Assembly (NCBI GenBank): GCA_022496805.1
Contig: CM040087.1
Coordinates: 11,544,001 to 11,608,000 of the forward strand
Direction: 5' to 3'
DNA length: 64,000 nucleotides
Source: Pohlia nutans
Lineage: Eukaryota; Streptophyta; Bryopsida; Bryales; Mniaceae
The notes beneath the pieces are model-generated. The model was not told where the DNA came from. It saw only the letters and a list, made by a program, of their open reading frames with translations, and did no database searches. Position numbers and translations under genes: made by a program. Of the stretch, positions 1 through 11,812 are shown piece by piece (position 1 is the first letter of the stretch; each line of letters starts with the position of its first letter).

Positions 1-1832
1 GGTTTAGGTATGTAGCATCCAGAATTGCAACACAGCTAAGAATTGAAATCCTATTTGGTCAGGGATTCAAAAAGGATAAATCATGTTTTGCTAGCTATTT
101 GTTTTGAGGGGGTTAAGGATTTGTATGTATTGTTCAATCTAGAGTCGGCAACTACAAGTTGGTAAAATTATACAAACCCTAATTTGTGAAAGAAATGTAT
201 AAACAGGGTTTTACACGGCTAAGGAGGAAGGTGCATTAGTAAATATATACCGTAGTACCATAGCAGGTTCGTCCTAAAATAATTCTAAAAATAAAAAACG
301 TAAAAAATAGAAAATTCTGAAGACAGAAAAACGAAAATAGAATAAATTAGTTTTTGCAATATTTTGTTATTTCTAAGCTATTTAAGGTCATTTTTACTGA
401 TTTTTTTGCTTAAACACAAAAATTGAGAAATTCAGTTTTTGAGAGGCGAACCTTATTTTTTCAAATAAAAAATATATTCGTTCGCCAGGTGGCGAACCTG
501 CTATGGTGTTACGGTAGATTGAATGATAGGTAATTGCTATGTTATCTTTCATTATTGTAGAGTTAGCCTTAGATAGAAAATAAAATTTAAATGTATTCCT
601 TGAGAAAGGAAAAACAAGTATATATATATGGTGTCCATGGGATGGTAGGAAATTGTATTAAGTGTTAGAATTTATTAGTCCAAAACTGTAATTATTTGGC
701 ATGTTTTAGGGTAAATTAGAATACCTAAATGGTACCAATTGAATTTGTGTACAACTAATGGAATAATTTATTTATAACATTAGTTCCACAAAAAATTATA
801 AATCTGCAAAATAAGCAAAATTTTGTATTTTACAGCACTCTGAAAAGTGTTGTTTTATACAAGAAACTGCCATTTTATTCTTCTTTGAGAATATAACATA
901 CATAGTTTATAAAAATTCCTATTAATTATTTGAGAAAGAATCACATTGGCACAAAGTCAAATTGTATTCTAAAAATAAATATAAGAAAATAAAATAAAAT
1001 AAGATTAATTTCATTGTGGATTCATAAAATTAATTTTTAATTGTGTATTCTTTAACGTAATTCAAAAAGATAAAGTTTAAAGTTAAAGTAACCCTATGTT
1101 ATGAATGAAATCATAAACATATTGTTATTTAATACTTTAGTATAACTTATACTTTTATCACAAAACAAAAACACAAATTTTGTCTGCATAGTTTTGTTTG
1201 TCTTGGGGTTACTTTTAGATTCACAAAGATAGTTATTAGACTGTGTGTCATGAATGTAGGATTTTAATTGTGTGTTTGGACCAATTGATCTAAAGATCCA
1301 ATGACGCAAAATTTGGTAAACTTTCAAACTTTAGCATTGCATTCCATGACTACTAGACAATTTGACCACTACAAGACCATTTGACCTTACAGACACGGTT
1401 AAACATTTATGTTAAGAGATCGACGAGATAGGCTCAAAAGAGCAACTACTAGACCATTTGACCTTAACATAAATATCAGATAAAGAAAGAATTTTATATA
1501 TTATATAAAGTATTATCTTGGCATTTGACTAAGTGATAGAGCATAACAATGCATTTGACAGTTTGATCAAATCTGACAATTTGACCAGACTCTTTGACCT
1601 CCTAATAGAATACTAGGCAAGACTAGGACTTCATTGTGTCACTGCATTAATTGACTGGCCACCAAATTGAATACCCTGAGAATAAGAGTGTTATTTTATT
1701 CTTTAAAACCAAAACTTCTATTTTGATAGTGACTTTAGTAATACAAGGATAGACTGATTAACTTTTCCTTTAAAATAAACCCCTATAGTTAATTTGTTCC
1801 TGTGTTTTGGAAATCATAAAACTAAACTAACA
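1..1832 (+). mobile_element. 5' LTR of decayed Ty3/gypsy element (left part cut by window)
   Basis: This stretch is related, in reverse complement, to the long LTR at 29491-33701. Shared blocks include the repeated TTTGACC/GGTCAAA motifs at 1370-1600, the segment around 840-880 with GAAAAGTGTTGTTTTATAC, the ACCTAAATGGTA block near 730, and the LTR end, ...CTAACA at 1832. The element therefore reads on the + strand. Identity is patchy, so the copy is old. The primer-binding site expected right after 1832 is no longer recognisable. A separate small inverted-repeat element (248-516) interrupts it. The left boundary is outside or unclear; bases 1-247 show nothing else recognisable. No protein gene is supported here. 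Confidence 0.7.
248..516. mobile_element. MITE-like element with terminal inverted repeats
   Basis: The ends are inverted copies: TACCGTAGTACCATAGCAGG at 248 matches, with two mismatches, the reverse complement of the segment ending at 516 (CCTGCTATGGTGTTACGGTA). The inner TIR continues with GTTCG/CGAAC. It is 269 bp long and AT-rich inside, with no ORF. TA dinucleotides lie at both outer edges and could be the target duplication of a Tc1/mariner-type element, but the superfamily is not certain. It sits inside the old LTR described above. Confidence 0.7.
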
Positions 1833-3579
1833 ATAGGTCCATACAATCTATCTATAAAATATCTAAAACACAATGTATGCATTATACCATGCATTATACA
1901 AATCAAAGGGTCGTTATGATTAATAAATTGTTTTTATAAGCTAGAGAAAACTATTGTCATTCTATATACAAACTAGTTTCCACATAGATTTTTCTTTAGA
2001 AATCTAAGTGACCACAATACTATTCCTTATTTTATTTTATTTTATTTTCCTTGTAGGTTTTTTCTCCTATTAGTGCATCAAATTCAACTCTGGTTTCCAA
2101 ACTTTTAATTGCATCACTTATTTTTTGAAGTTTTTGCATGCGATTTTCGCATTGCTTGAGAATTGAATTTTTTTAGTCACCATAGCACAACCCATTTGAA
2201 TAAATTGAGTATTCTTTATGGTGTCATATCTAATTCTTGCCGAATTTAACAACTACACGGATCCATTGCGTGGCTACATATAAACACTAAAGTCGTGGAT
2301 GACAAATTCCCCTTCACTTTTGAAACTACTTGTATTTGATTTATAAAAATCTGCAGCAACAAAACCATATATTTTTTCAATATTTCTTTATAATAATGAT
2401 TTATAAGTATAGAATAATTTCAAATGTAAATAAACAACTAACCTTTTAAAAACCACATGATGAATTTTATTTTAGAATCATCAAGATAATGGAATTATCG
2501 TGTGTATGGATAAAATAGTTTTTGGAAACCGCCATAGTTATAATCTGAATGAATATCATTCTCTTCCGTTTTGGAGGATTCCACGAGGATCGCAAAGCCT
2601 TTCAAAATCCATGAATTAAAATCAATTTTTAAGTAGTCCATAGCTTGATCATAGTTCACAAATTTTTCCTCCTTTTCTATGAAATTTGCTTTGTTCCCCT
2701 TGTTCTTTCGATCTGATTGAGCATACATTTGTGGTTTGTGCAATAGCTTGTCATGATGCCATCCACACTTTATCATATTCTCTCCCGATCAAGCTTTGCC
2801 TCTATGCACAATTTCCCCATCTTCAAAAATGAAGAGCAATGACTTGAAAAAATCTTCAAAATTCCAATGATTGTATTCCCCTCTATTATGAATCAAAAAA
2901 CCAATAAATGTACAATACCCCAACAAGAAGTTTACATTCATTTAGCTCTTGAAACAATTTTCAAAAAAAATTAATTAAAATTATAAGTTTTTTTTCCAAA
3001 TTTGGACAATAAGTTGTAGTGCAAAAGATTAACAACACATACAATTGAGTATTAATAATAAATTATTTTTGTTAAATTTATGTTTATTTGACATTCAAAC
3101 TTTCGTTTTTTACCCTTAATTCAAAAAATTATGAATAATTTTTTTGTTACTTATGGTTTATAAAACTTTCAATAAAAGGATTGTAAATTCTCTCTACAAT
3201 CACATGTACAAAAAAACATGAGTGTGAGGATGTCAATTGGAAAACCTTGGGGAACAAAGCACCCAAAGAAACGTATAGTAAAGATTCTTTGATTTAAGGA
3301 AGATCATATAGTCTATTGTAATGTGAATAATGTCACTTTTAAGGTGGTTTTCTATTTTAGTTTGATTATAGTGAGAAATCAAAATAAATTAATGCATTGG
3401 ATATAGATATAAGGTACACTCTTTACTCTATCTCTAGTTTCTATTTATGATTTATCGATACCACAATACAAATATGCATATGAATGTTATTTTTTTATGG
3501 ATGGATTTTCAAGTTATAACTAAGTTTAAATAGCATCAATTTACATACCTTTAACAGCTTTCACAACGGATTTGGAATT
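1833..3579 (+). mobile_element. Decayed leader/gag region of the + strand gypsy element
   Basis: By position this lies between the LTR end (1832) and recognisable reverse transcriptase remains (from about 3580), so it should be the former leader and gag region. I see no open gag frame, no zinc knuckles and no PBS. The sequence is very AT-rich. A 93-codon open frame on the - strand (2495-2776) has no recognisable domain and I do not treat it as a gene. The assignment rests on position only. Confidence 0.4.
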
Positions 3580-4884
3580 TATGTTCAAAATAAAATGTCC
3601 TTTGGTCTATGTAATGGACCGACAACATTTAAGAGATTAATGACAATAGCTTTTCAAATGTATTTGAGAAAGTTTGTAGAAATATATTTAGACGGTTTTG
3701 TGTTTATAGATTAAAAAAAACATGCAAAATGTTTATAAAAATGTTTTGAGCAATGTGAGGATTATGGAATTTCCATAAATGCAGCTAAGTCTAAATTTGT
3801 TGTACCTTTTGGTAGATTAGTTGGACATGTTGTTTCTAGTTAACACATAGCTATTAACCCCAATAAGATTAGGATAATATTGCAATAATTTCAACCCAAT
3901 ATTGTTATAGAATTTAAAGCCTTTTAGGGCATGTTGGTCATTATAGACGATACATTTATAAATATGCCAACATAACCATTCTATGAACAAAATTGATTAA
4001 AAACTTAAGGCATTGCTCCTATTTGGACAGAACCTTGCACAAAACCTTTTGAGACATTAAAATAAAAATTAACAATTGCACCAGTCTTAATTCCTCTTGA
4101 TTGAAATAAAGATTTTTTAAATTGTATTTCAATGCTTCTAATGTTGCTATAGAAAGTGTCTTGAGTCATAAAGATGAAAAATGACATAATAGGTCAAAAA
4201 ACTTTGCAAGCCGACAACTAGCTACTAGAGAGGAGAATTACACTATAATAATATAAAAAAATCTTTAGGATGATATATTCAGTTCAAAAGTTTAAACACT
4301 TTTTTTTGGGCTATAACTTTGTTTTCCATGTGAATCATGATGCTTTCAAATATATGATCAACAAACCCCAATTAAGTTGAAGAATAGCAAGTTGAGTTTT
4401 GTTACTCTAGGAGTTTAATTTCACAATTCAAGTTAGATCTGGGAAATTCACGCTCACGATGATCATCGTCTTTGAATAAACCATTAAGAACAAAAAGTGA
4501 ACCTATTGACAATGATTTTCTCGATGCTAATCTATTCCAAGTTGATATTTTTTCTATAGAATATGCTTAAATTATTCATTTTTTTCTATTGAGAAATTTT
4601 CCCTTAGAATATATACCAAAAATAATTAAATTATAAAACAAGATTTAACACATTGATTGATGAGGTTCTTTATAAAAAGGGAAATGATGAAATTTAATGG
4701 AGATATATTAATCCAAGTGAAGTGTTCTTTGTTCTTAAAGGATGTCATATTGATGTATGTGGAGGACACTTTGCAAGATTAGTTATTGCACAGAAAACAT
4801 TAAATCAAGTGACTAGTGGCCTACTATGTTTATTGATGCCGCGACATTTACAAAGAAATGTGACTTTTATCAAAGAATAGTAAA
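3580..4884 (+). pseudogene. Ty3/gypsy pol remnant: RT, RNase H, start of integrase
   Basis: Broken + strand frames translate to pieces closely resembling the pol at 38711-42607. Around 3595-3715 a piece reads MSFGLCNGPTTFKRLMTIAF and then a YLDG motif, where the related copy has FLDD. RNase H-like pieces follow (ASNVAIE near 4135; HDAFKYMINKPQ near 4340), then the zinc-binding start of integrase (CHIDVCGGHFARLV near 4742; KKCDFYQR near 4856). Stops and frameshifts are frequent, and the second catalytic Asp of the RT motif is replaced by Gly. The remnant stops abruptly at about 4884, where foreign sequence begins, and resumes at about 6475. It cannot be functional. Confidence 0.85.
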
Positions 4885-5055
4885 GTAACCTCATATCTTC
4901 TTCTCGCACCCAGATTTGTTGATAACCGGCGTATCCATCGCAAAAAGAGTAGAACTCGTGTCCAGATACCTCGTCCAACAAGTCATTAATAAAAGGAAGA
5001 GGGTATCTGTCTCTCTTTGTTACCCAATTCAACGCCTTATAATTGACATACACCC
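4885..5055 (-). pseudogene. Fragment of a second, different gypsy reverse transcriptase
   Basis: On the - strand this translates to a clean piece of Ty3/gypsy RT with the motifs VNYKALNWVTKRDRYPLP, then FINDLLDEVSG and FCDGYAGYQQI. This corresponds to the region just before the catalytic YLDD/FLDD block. It is only about 55 residues long and in opposite orientation to the surrounding + strand pol remnant. It also differs from that family (KRDRYPLP against KKDHFPLP), so it comes from another element. It forms the left edge of the patchwork inserted at 4885-6475. No start, stop or flanking domains remain. Confidence 0.8.
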
Positions 5056-5287
5056 TCCACCACTACTAGAGAGTGCGTAAAAACCAAGACAAAACCAACA
5101 CATATCTGTTGAAATCAACAGAGAATGGGTTTAACATAGCAAACATTTAGTCATCTGCACAGAACCAACAAGTTCCTGTTGATTTCTGTTGGAACCAACA
5201 AGTTCCTGTTGATTTTCCTCTTAGAACCAACAAGTTCCTGTTGATTCACTACTAGAGAGTGCGTCAAAACAAGACAGAACCAAGACA
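5056..5287. repeat. Short interspersed repeats of AACCAACAAGTTCCTGTTGA
   Basis: The unit AACCAACAAGTTCCTGTTGA occurs three times (near 5163, 5192 and 5226), with weaker forms near 5095 and 6290. A second unit, CACTACTAGAGAGTGCGT, occurs at about 5061 and 5257. CAACAGGAACTTGTTGG on the other strand makes these partial palindromes. No ORF or known element is recognised. Confidence 0.75.
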
Positions 5288-5905
5288 GATTTTGTCGAAA
5301 AAAAAAAAATTCAAAAAAATTTGAATTTTTTTCTAGATACAGAAAAATCCCTGCATACAATACTGCAAAAAAAAAATTTGAAAAAAAAGTTTTTTTTACA
5401 TCGTTAAAAATATTCAAAGACTGCTGGGAAAAAAAAAACAGCTCCAGCCTTCAAGATTTTGTCGAAAAAAAAAAAATTCAAAAAAATTTTAAATTTTTCC
5501 TAGATACAGAAAAATCCCTGCATATAATACTGCAGAAAAAAAATTTGAAAAAAAAGTTTTTTTTACATCGTTAAAAATATTCAAAGACTGCTGGGAAAAA
5601 AAAAAACAGCTCCAGCCTTCAAGATTTTGTCGAAAAAAAAAAAATTCAAAAAAATTTTAAATTTTTCCTAGATACAGAAAAATCCCTGCATATAATACTG
5701 CAGAAAAAAAATTTGAAATAAAAGTTTTTTTTACATCGTTAAAAATATTCAAAGACTGCTGGGTAAAAAAAAACAGCTCCAGCCTTCAAGATTTTGTCCC
5801 AAAAAAAAAAAAATTCAAAAAAATCTGAAATTTTTTGTACATACAGAAAAATCCCTGTATGAAATAGTGCAAAAAAAAAAAATTGAAAAAAAAATCTTTT
5901 TGTAC
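5288..5905. repeat. Tandem repeat, four units of about 168 bp
   Basis: Four head-to-tail copies begin near 5288, 5455, 5623 and 5790, giving a period of about 167-168 bp. Each has the order GATTTTGTC, an A-run, a T-rich block, ACAGAAAAATCCCTG, an A-run, a T-run, ACATCGTTAAAAATATTC, AAAGACTGCTGGG, an A-run and CAGCTCCAGCCTTCAA. Units two and three are nearly identical; the first lacks part of the start and the fourth diverges at the end. The open frames seen on the - strand are by-products of the A/T runs. Confidence 0.9.
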
Positions 5906-5964
5906 ATGGCAAACGAATCGGCAATGGTTAAGTTCTCTTATAATTAACAAGATAATTCTCATAC

Positions 5965-6100
5965 TTGCATGAGCGTGTGTATGTGGTGTGGTGGTTTAGT
6001 AAGTGGTTGGGGTTTAGAAGGTCTTGTGCTCGAATCCGGCCGTTGGCAATTGGTCTTCGGTTAGCCATGGTGGGCCCTCTGGTGGTGGGTCGGGGTTCTT
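5965..6100 (+). mobile_element. tRNA-derived SINE-like head
   Basis: A pol III-type promoter pair is visible. An A-box-like TGGTTTAGTAAGTGG lies at about 5991, and a B-box-like GTGCTCGAATCC begins at about 6025, with tRNA-like spacing. It cannot be folded into a complete tRNA, so a SINE head or tRNA-related repeat is the better reading. The 3' limit is not clear; GC-rich sequence continues to about 6175. Confidence 0.5.
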
Positions 6101-6474
6101 GGCCGTGGCTGTCAAATTTTTTTCCGGGCAGCCCAAAATTTCCGGGCAGCTACTTTTCCTCGGGCAGGCCAGAAAAAATGAATGCTAGATTAGAAACTTT
6201 CTTTATCTGTATACTTGGACATTGAAGCAACACCGAACCAAGACATTTCTATCGATTGTGATCCGGAATCAACTGTTCCTAACCCGCACACGAACCAGCA
6301 GAATTTCTGTTGATTTTCTCTAACACCGGAACCCCATTTTTCTTTTGAACAATTTCTACAGATGATACCCAAGTTTGCATTGACATCTTCTATGCATTTA
6401 ACACCTATTTTAGTCCAATTTACTTTTAAACCATTAAGTCAACATGGAAGATATATATATATATATAAGTTGCT
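6101..6474. other. Unassigned sequence in the inserted patch
   Basis: This segment lies between the SINE-like head and the point where the gypsy integrase remnant resumes. It has weak copies of the CAACAGGAAC-type motif near 6290-6310 and a short TA microsatellite near 6450. No coding region is supported. Confidence 0.5.
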
Positions 6475-7140
6475 ATGCACTATGTGACTAAATGGGCATA
6501 AATCATTGTTACAAAAACAGACTATAGTAAAATTTCTTTATGAAAACAGCATCATAAGACTTGTATGTTCTAAAGAACTAATCAATAATAGAGGAAAACA
6601 TTTTCTTAATGATACTATTACTAAATTAATTAATAATTACTTTATTAAACATAAATATCCTGTCCTGATCATCCAAGATAAAATGGATAAATAAATTTTG
6701 TATAAAATTATTACCAAGACAGTTCAAAGTTCGAACATTGATTGGGATTCTAGAGTTCTTGATGCTCTATAAACTTATAGAGCAGTCTATAAATTACTAC
6801 ACTTTTCCATTTACTTCAAGTTCAAGAGGCCATTTTACATGTTTCTAATTTCTCTAATTTTATGTTACATTCCAATTATTATGAATACATCGGCAATGCA
6901 AAATTGTAGAAAAAGCTACTATGATAGTAAATTAAAAGCTAAAAAGCAGGAACCAAATGACTTAGTGTTATTGTACGATAGTCGATTTCAGAAATTTTCA
7001 GGAAAAAAATTATAATGAGATGGTTAGGACCATAAAAAATCCTTAATTTTTACCCTAATGGGTCAATTGAATCACAAGATTTTTCGGAACAATCTATGCA
7101 ACCGGTTATAATGGCTATTGTCTAAAACTCTACACAACAT
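6475..7140 (+). pseudogene. Ty3/gypsy integrase remnant (continuation of the 3580-4884 pol)
   Basis: The + strand frames resume with VTKWA at about 6483. They continue through a degraded central integrase region (FLNDTITKLINNYFIKHK near 6602) and the C-terminal part of pol: a NRKSYYDSK-like piece near 6903, then DLVLLYDSRFQKF near 6959 and NGYCLKLYTT near 7107. Each piece aligns with the related pol at 38711-39600. About 150 bp of integrase present in the other copy is missing at the junction with the insertion. Stops and frameshifts occur throughout. Confidence 0.85.
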
Positions 7141-7652
7141 GAGAACAAATTATGGCTAAGTAGGGACCCGTTTATAAAATTAATCGCATAAAAATAAAAA
7201 TAATTTAAAAAAGAAAAAACCATAACAATAATGATAATCAAACAATTACATAATTGCATCTATGGGTCAAAATGTCAAACTAAAATATGGCAAAAAATAA
7301 ATAGTAAAATGTTTAAGTAATTATCTCATACAAAAGTTTAAAACTCTATGACTAACTTTTCATAAAAATATTTTGGAAATGTGTGTTGAGGTGGGCTTGA
7401 GGTCTACCTCAAACCTACCTCAACACACCTTTGCGACACTTGTTGTGTCGCAACATTGGTAATGGACTGTTAACCAAATTATAGACATGGGAATAAGAGT
7501 GTTTTGGGATTCTTTCAATCTTAAATTCTATTAAGAAAAAGACTTTAGTCACAAGTTGATAGACTACGTATTAGACCTTATCCTCTTCTTAAACAAAAGA
7601 ACCCCTATACTATTTGTTCCTGACTTTTGTAAACAACAAAACTAGGCTAACA
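7141..7652 (+). mobile_element. Post-pol spacer and 3' LTR end of the + strand gypsy element
   Basis: Right after pol is GGCTAAGTAGGG, matching the polypurine-type motif after the other pol (38684-38700, - strand). An AT-rich spacer similar to 38400-38680 follows. From about 7480 to 7652 the sequence matches the LTR end at 1690-1832, with AATAAGAGTGTT, CCCCTATA.TATTTGTTCCTG and the terminal CTAGGCTAACA. The start of this LTR is not preserved, and the third ORF found in the - strand relative is absent. I could not confirm a target duplication. Confidence 0.7.
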
Positions 7653-8757
7653 ACTCAAAATTTTGTTTTGATAAAAAAAATGATTATTTTATGTTACATC
7701 TAATATGCTTTATCAACAAAACATTGAAAGAAAATGAATATACAACGTTTTTATTATAAAATAGAAAAAAATAGAAAAAATAAATTATGAATGGGAGAAT
7801 CAAATAGAAACAATAAAATCATATAATTCAATTTTTTAAGTTAGATAAAAAATAAAAAATAAAAAATAAAAAAATAAACCAAAACAAAACATTACTTTAT
7901 TGCATATGGAACCTCGAGTGTCTTGTTTGTCAACCCATAATTTGCCTATTTCATTAAATAATCAAAAGTCACTATGATATATTCTCATTTTATATTTTTT
8001 CAAAGTAAAGAGCTTTGAACAAGGTCCAAAAAAAAAGCAAAGAAAAACAAGTTTCAATGAGTTTAAAAAAATAATCTATATTATATCAAAATTCAATATT
8101 TATGTCTAAATTATTTTATAACAATGAAATTGATTCTACATATTTGTTACTTATTATATAATAAAATTAATAATGAAGTCTTTTATATATAAATATAAAT
8201 TTTGATTTAACATATCAATTAGAACGATAGATCACATTATAAATTTGATTATATATTTAAAATATGAAAGAGTAAAAAAAATCATTCTATTAAAATTGAT
8301 ATCTAATTGATATTAAAATTTGTTAGTGAAGGAAGAAGTGTTTATGGTGTAATTAACAGTGAAAGGCTATTTGACGTTGAAGTTATGATTTATGAATGCA
8401 ACAATCCTAAATATGTAGTTTTTTTCTTTTCTTTTAGCATAGGCAATCTAAAATATTTATTGGCTCAATAAGATTGAAAATGCTTGACATTCACATGTCA
8501 AGCATAACTATTTTCATACTATATGTTCAACGTTATTCAACGACGACAAATATGTCTTAGAACCAAACTTACTATTGCAAAACTTCAAACACACAATAAT
8601 CATAAATCATGAATATCAACAATTATATGTCATGAGATGCTATGACCATTCATGCGAACACAGTTCCAAAAATTGTAAATTGATCTTTATCGAAATAAAA
8701 GTCCACCAGTTTTCTTCAGTTTGCAATGAGATTATAAAAAAAGAAGGATGTTTAAGG
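7653..8757. other. AT-rich intergenic sequence, nothing recognised
   Basis: No ORF with a recognisable domain, no RNA gene and no clear repeat pair was found. The sequence is strongly AT-rich with many short A and T runs. Confidence 0.6.
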
Positions 8758-8761
8758 TTAA

Positions 8762-9336
8762 CCCCTAAAGGACCACGAGGCCACCACGTGGCTTCCCGAA
8801 CTAGAAAGTAAGGAATTTCGAGTTGTTGGACTGTGAATTGTAAAGTGAGCAACAAAGAGACCCTAGTTCTTTTTAAGAGCTGAATCCGTGAGTACTTCTT
8901 GATCGAAATTTCATGAAGTGTGCAATTTTTGGTGATTTTTTTGAGTTGCACGGTGGGTATTTTGGCGTCACTTCAGACTCTCATATCTTCTTCTTCTCAC
9001 CTCCAAATCACTTGAAATTTTTTCCACATTTTTAAAATAATTATTTCTACTCACAGTAAAAATTTCAGATTTTTTGGAGCACTTTTGATCAATCCGATTT
9101 CAGCATGAGTACAAAATATCCTGAACAAGTTTCATCAATCTTCTCAACGGTGGCATTTTCTCAAAAATTGTGCGATTTTGTTGATCTTTTTTTCATACAA
9201 AAGCTATGTAAGTCTTTTTTGATTTCAATGGTGCCGATCGTCAAAATTATCCCACACCAATGAGGAATTGAGCTTGTTATAAGAGCTAGTCAAGAAAACA
9301 AGAGCTAAGCTAGAAACACCCCCGGTCCTTTAGGGG
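8762..9336. mobile_element. TTAA-flanked MITE with CCCC ends
   Basis: The terminal inverted repeats are CCCCTAAAGGACC, a perfect 13 bp at both ends. TTAA lies immediately outside on each side (8758-8761 and 9337-9340). It is 575 bp long. The interior has no transposase; the overlapping small ORFs have no domain. A TTAA target duplication with CCC-starting ends is the hallmark of the piggyBac superfamily. Because TTAA is itself palindromic, a TA duplication of the Tc1/mariner type with longer ends remains possible. Related ends occur at 37486-38026 and 11268-11808. Confidence 0.8.
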
Positions 9337-9340
9337 TTAA

Positions 9341-11263
9341 GGGTTTAGACTTTTGTTCAATTAATATTATGTATTTTTAATAGAACAAGTTTTTATTTTA
9401 TTTTAAATTAATTTTCACTCTGTTGATATATAAAACTATCAATATTGAAATCTAGCATTTCAAATTTACAAACTTTATAAATTAAAGAATAATAATTAAT
9501 TAATTAAACATCTAAAAAACCTAATTTGATTTTTTTTCAAATTAAAAATAATAGATAATTTATTGCTATTTAAAAAATATAAATTAATATCTTTAAAATT
9601 ATTTTATTATTTATTGTGAAATCTGTGCAACAAAATGACATTAATTAAAATATAAATAAATTAAAATGCAATGTTTTTACTATTAGAATGTTAAAAAAAA
9701 TACATGAGTAGACATTCTTTACATATATAAACATTAAAAATAATTCAAAAATATATTTTAATCTTGAAAATAATTGAATTAAATATATATTCTTTTGTGA
9801 AAGTTGCATGTAAACAAACGTTAATTTTATCAAATCATAATCTCAAAAAGCAAACTAAGCTACTAACCAACTATGAAATTTTAAATGGTAATAAAAATGC
9901 TTGAAGGCTACAAAGAAAATTACATCGTAGGCAATGAGTACTCAAAAATTAAACTAAGTTTATGGATTTGTAATTAAATTAACTAAACAAAAATGCCACT
10001 TATTTCGTAATGTTCATCGACAACTAGCTACAAAAACAACATGGACAGAAGTTTTGACTCAAGTGGAAGGGTCATTTTATCGTCCATCAACAATACGACT
10101 ATTGCACCTACAAGTTCAATACTCCAAACGACAAAATTATTGCCAAACCTGACAACGGATCCAAGCTCAAGTTTTACAAACATATAAAATTATCACATGA
10201 TCAGCGTCCACTTAGTGAACTTTGATCCTAAAGAAGAGATTGTAACTCTAGAATTTTCTTGAACTAAATGAATTTTTTTTTTACATTTACTTGTTTTATC
10301 GTCAAATAGTTATCTTCTTAGACCTGTTAGGTATTCAATCTATATTAGACTTAGATTCTATTTTATATTCAAGACATCAATTTAGTGTTTGACTTAAAAC
10401 CTTTAAACCTTTAAACTCTCAACAGTTTTAGTCATGTTCTTTACATTTTTATTGCACTTAATACAAGCATTTGACAATGACATTTTTTTTCTCGATTCAA
10501 TACTAAACAAAATTTGTGTACGTTCTAATTATTTAAACTAAAAAATTTCAAAGTTCATTGAAACACTTTTTTTATTCACAATAGTTGTTTTGGGAATCTA
10601 TGATTCTCACTTATATATTGTAGCAATCTACTTGACTCACTCGGTTTACTTTCTGCTCTTATCTCACTTCATCTAACTGCAACAAAACATTAACAGAATT
10701 GAGATCAAGTTGACACATAATTTGAGAAAATTTTCTTGCTTAGCATATTTACTTATAATACTTTTTTTGCTTCTACTAAAACCTTAGAATCTTAAGAGAA
10801 AATAATTTCTTTTAAAAACCACTTGAGAAAATCAAAGATTAATGATTCAGATAATTAAACAACTGATGTTGTGTAAAATCACAAAAGTCCTCACGTGCTA
10901 GTACTTTGACTCCATTAGACTTTTCTCAAGTTCTATCTTGCTCCTTTTTCTCTTCTTCTGGCTTTGATTTATCTATGACAAAGAATAATCGTCAATTTAT
11001 ACATTTTTCCAACAAGGTTTTTCTTACTTGATTGATCCAAAACATTGTTCAAAGAAATCATAGAAATTATGAATGGTAATAAGAAGAGTTTTTTTTGTTT
11101 TCTATTGCAACTCCGTCCTATTGCTTGACAAGCAAAGATCAGAGCACTCTAATGCAAATTATGGATGACTAGGAGCGAGATGATCCGCATAACCGTCAGT
11201 TGATTTTTGAGTTTCTCAAAAACGTACAATGAGTCCTTCATAACAGGATGGTGGACCAAACTG
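9341..11263. other. AT-rich intergenic sequence, nothing recognised
   Basis: No coding region, tRNA or clear repeat was found. Small ORFs here (for example 9645-9833 on the - strand) are composed of AT-rich codons and have no motif. Confidence 0.55.
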
Positions 11264-11267
11264 TTAA

Positions 11268-11808
11268 CCCTTTAGCGCGCCAGCGTCCAGATTCTAGACG
11301 CCGGATGAATTTCAGGAACTCGATTTCTGTAGGTACCGGATGTTTTTCATCCATTTTGTTTATTTTTCATTCTTGTGCTAGTTGAATACCATTTGTATGG
11401 TATAGATCTTCCAAATAAGATAATGTGAAGTTTTGAATATTTGCAAAAGTGATTAATGTCAAGTTTCAATCTTAGTTCAAAAAGAAAGACCTTAAATATG
11501 ATTTTCCATAGTAAGTAGAATCAAATAATGGAAACCATACCATCTCGTAGTACATGTCATTCTAATTTCATTACAATATTTTAAAAAAAAAATTGTGTTA
11601 ATTTTGGATTTTAAATTGAATTTCAGGAGAAAACCTTGCAAAATTACTTTAAAAATATTAATAATAAATATGAAGAATCCAACCGTACGGATGTTATCTA
11701 CACATTGACATTTGCAACTTTGTTTTGTACATCAATTCCATTTCCGTTTTTCATCAACCATTTTATAACAAATCTTTGAAAACAATGTTGAATCGGGTCG
11801 TTAAAGGG
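11268..11808. mobile_element. TTAA-flanked MITE with CCCTTTA ends
   Basis: TTAA at 11264-11267 and at 11809-11812 bracket a 541 bp segment. Its ends are imperfect inverted repeats, CCCTTTAGCGCGCC on the left against CCCTTTAACGACCC on the right. The organisation matches the elements at 8762 and 37486 although the TIR has diverged. The interior is AT-rich and non-coding. Confidence 0.6.
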
Positions 11809-11812
11809 TTAA

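Noticed and set aside
5288..5905. CRISPR-like array
   Set aside because: The units are whole tandem copies without unique spacers, and the genome is eukaryotic.
5151..5924. Open frames on the - strand rich in Phe and Lys
   Set aside because: They are produced by the A and T runs of the tandem repeat, not by coding.
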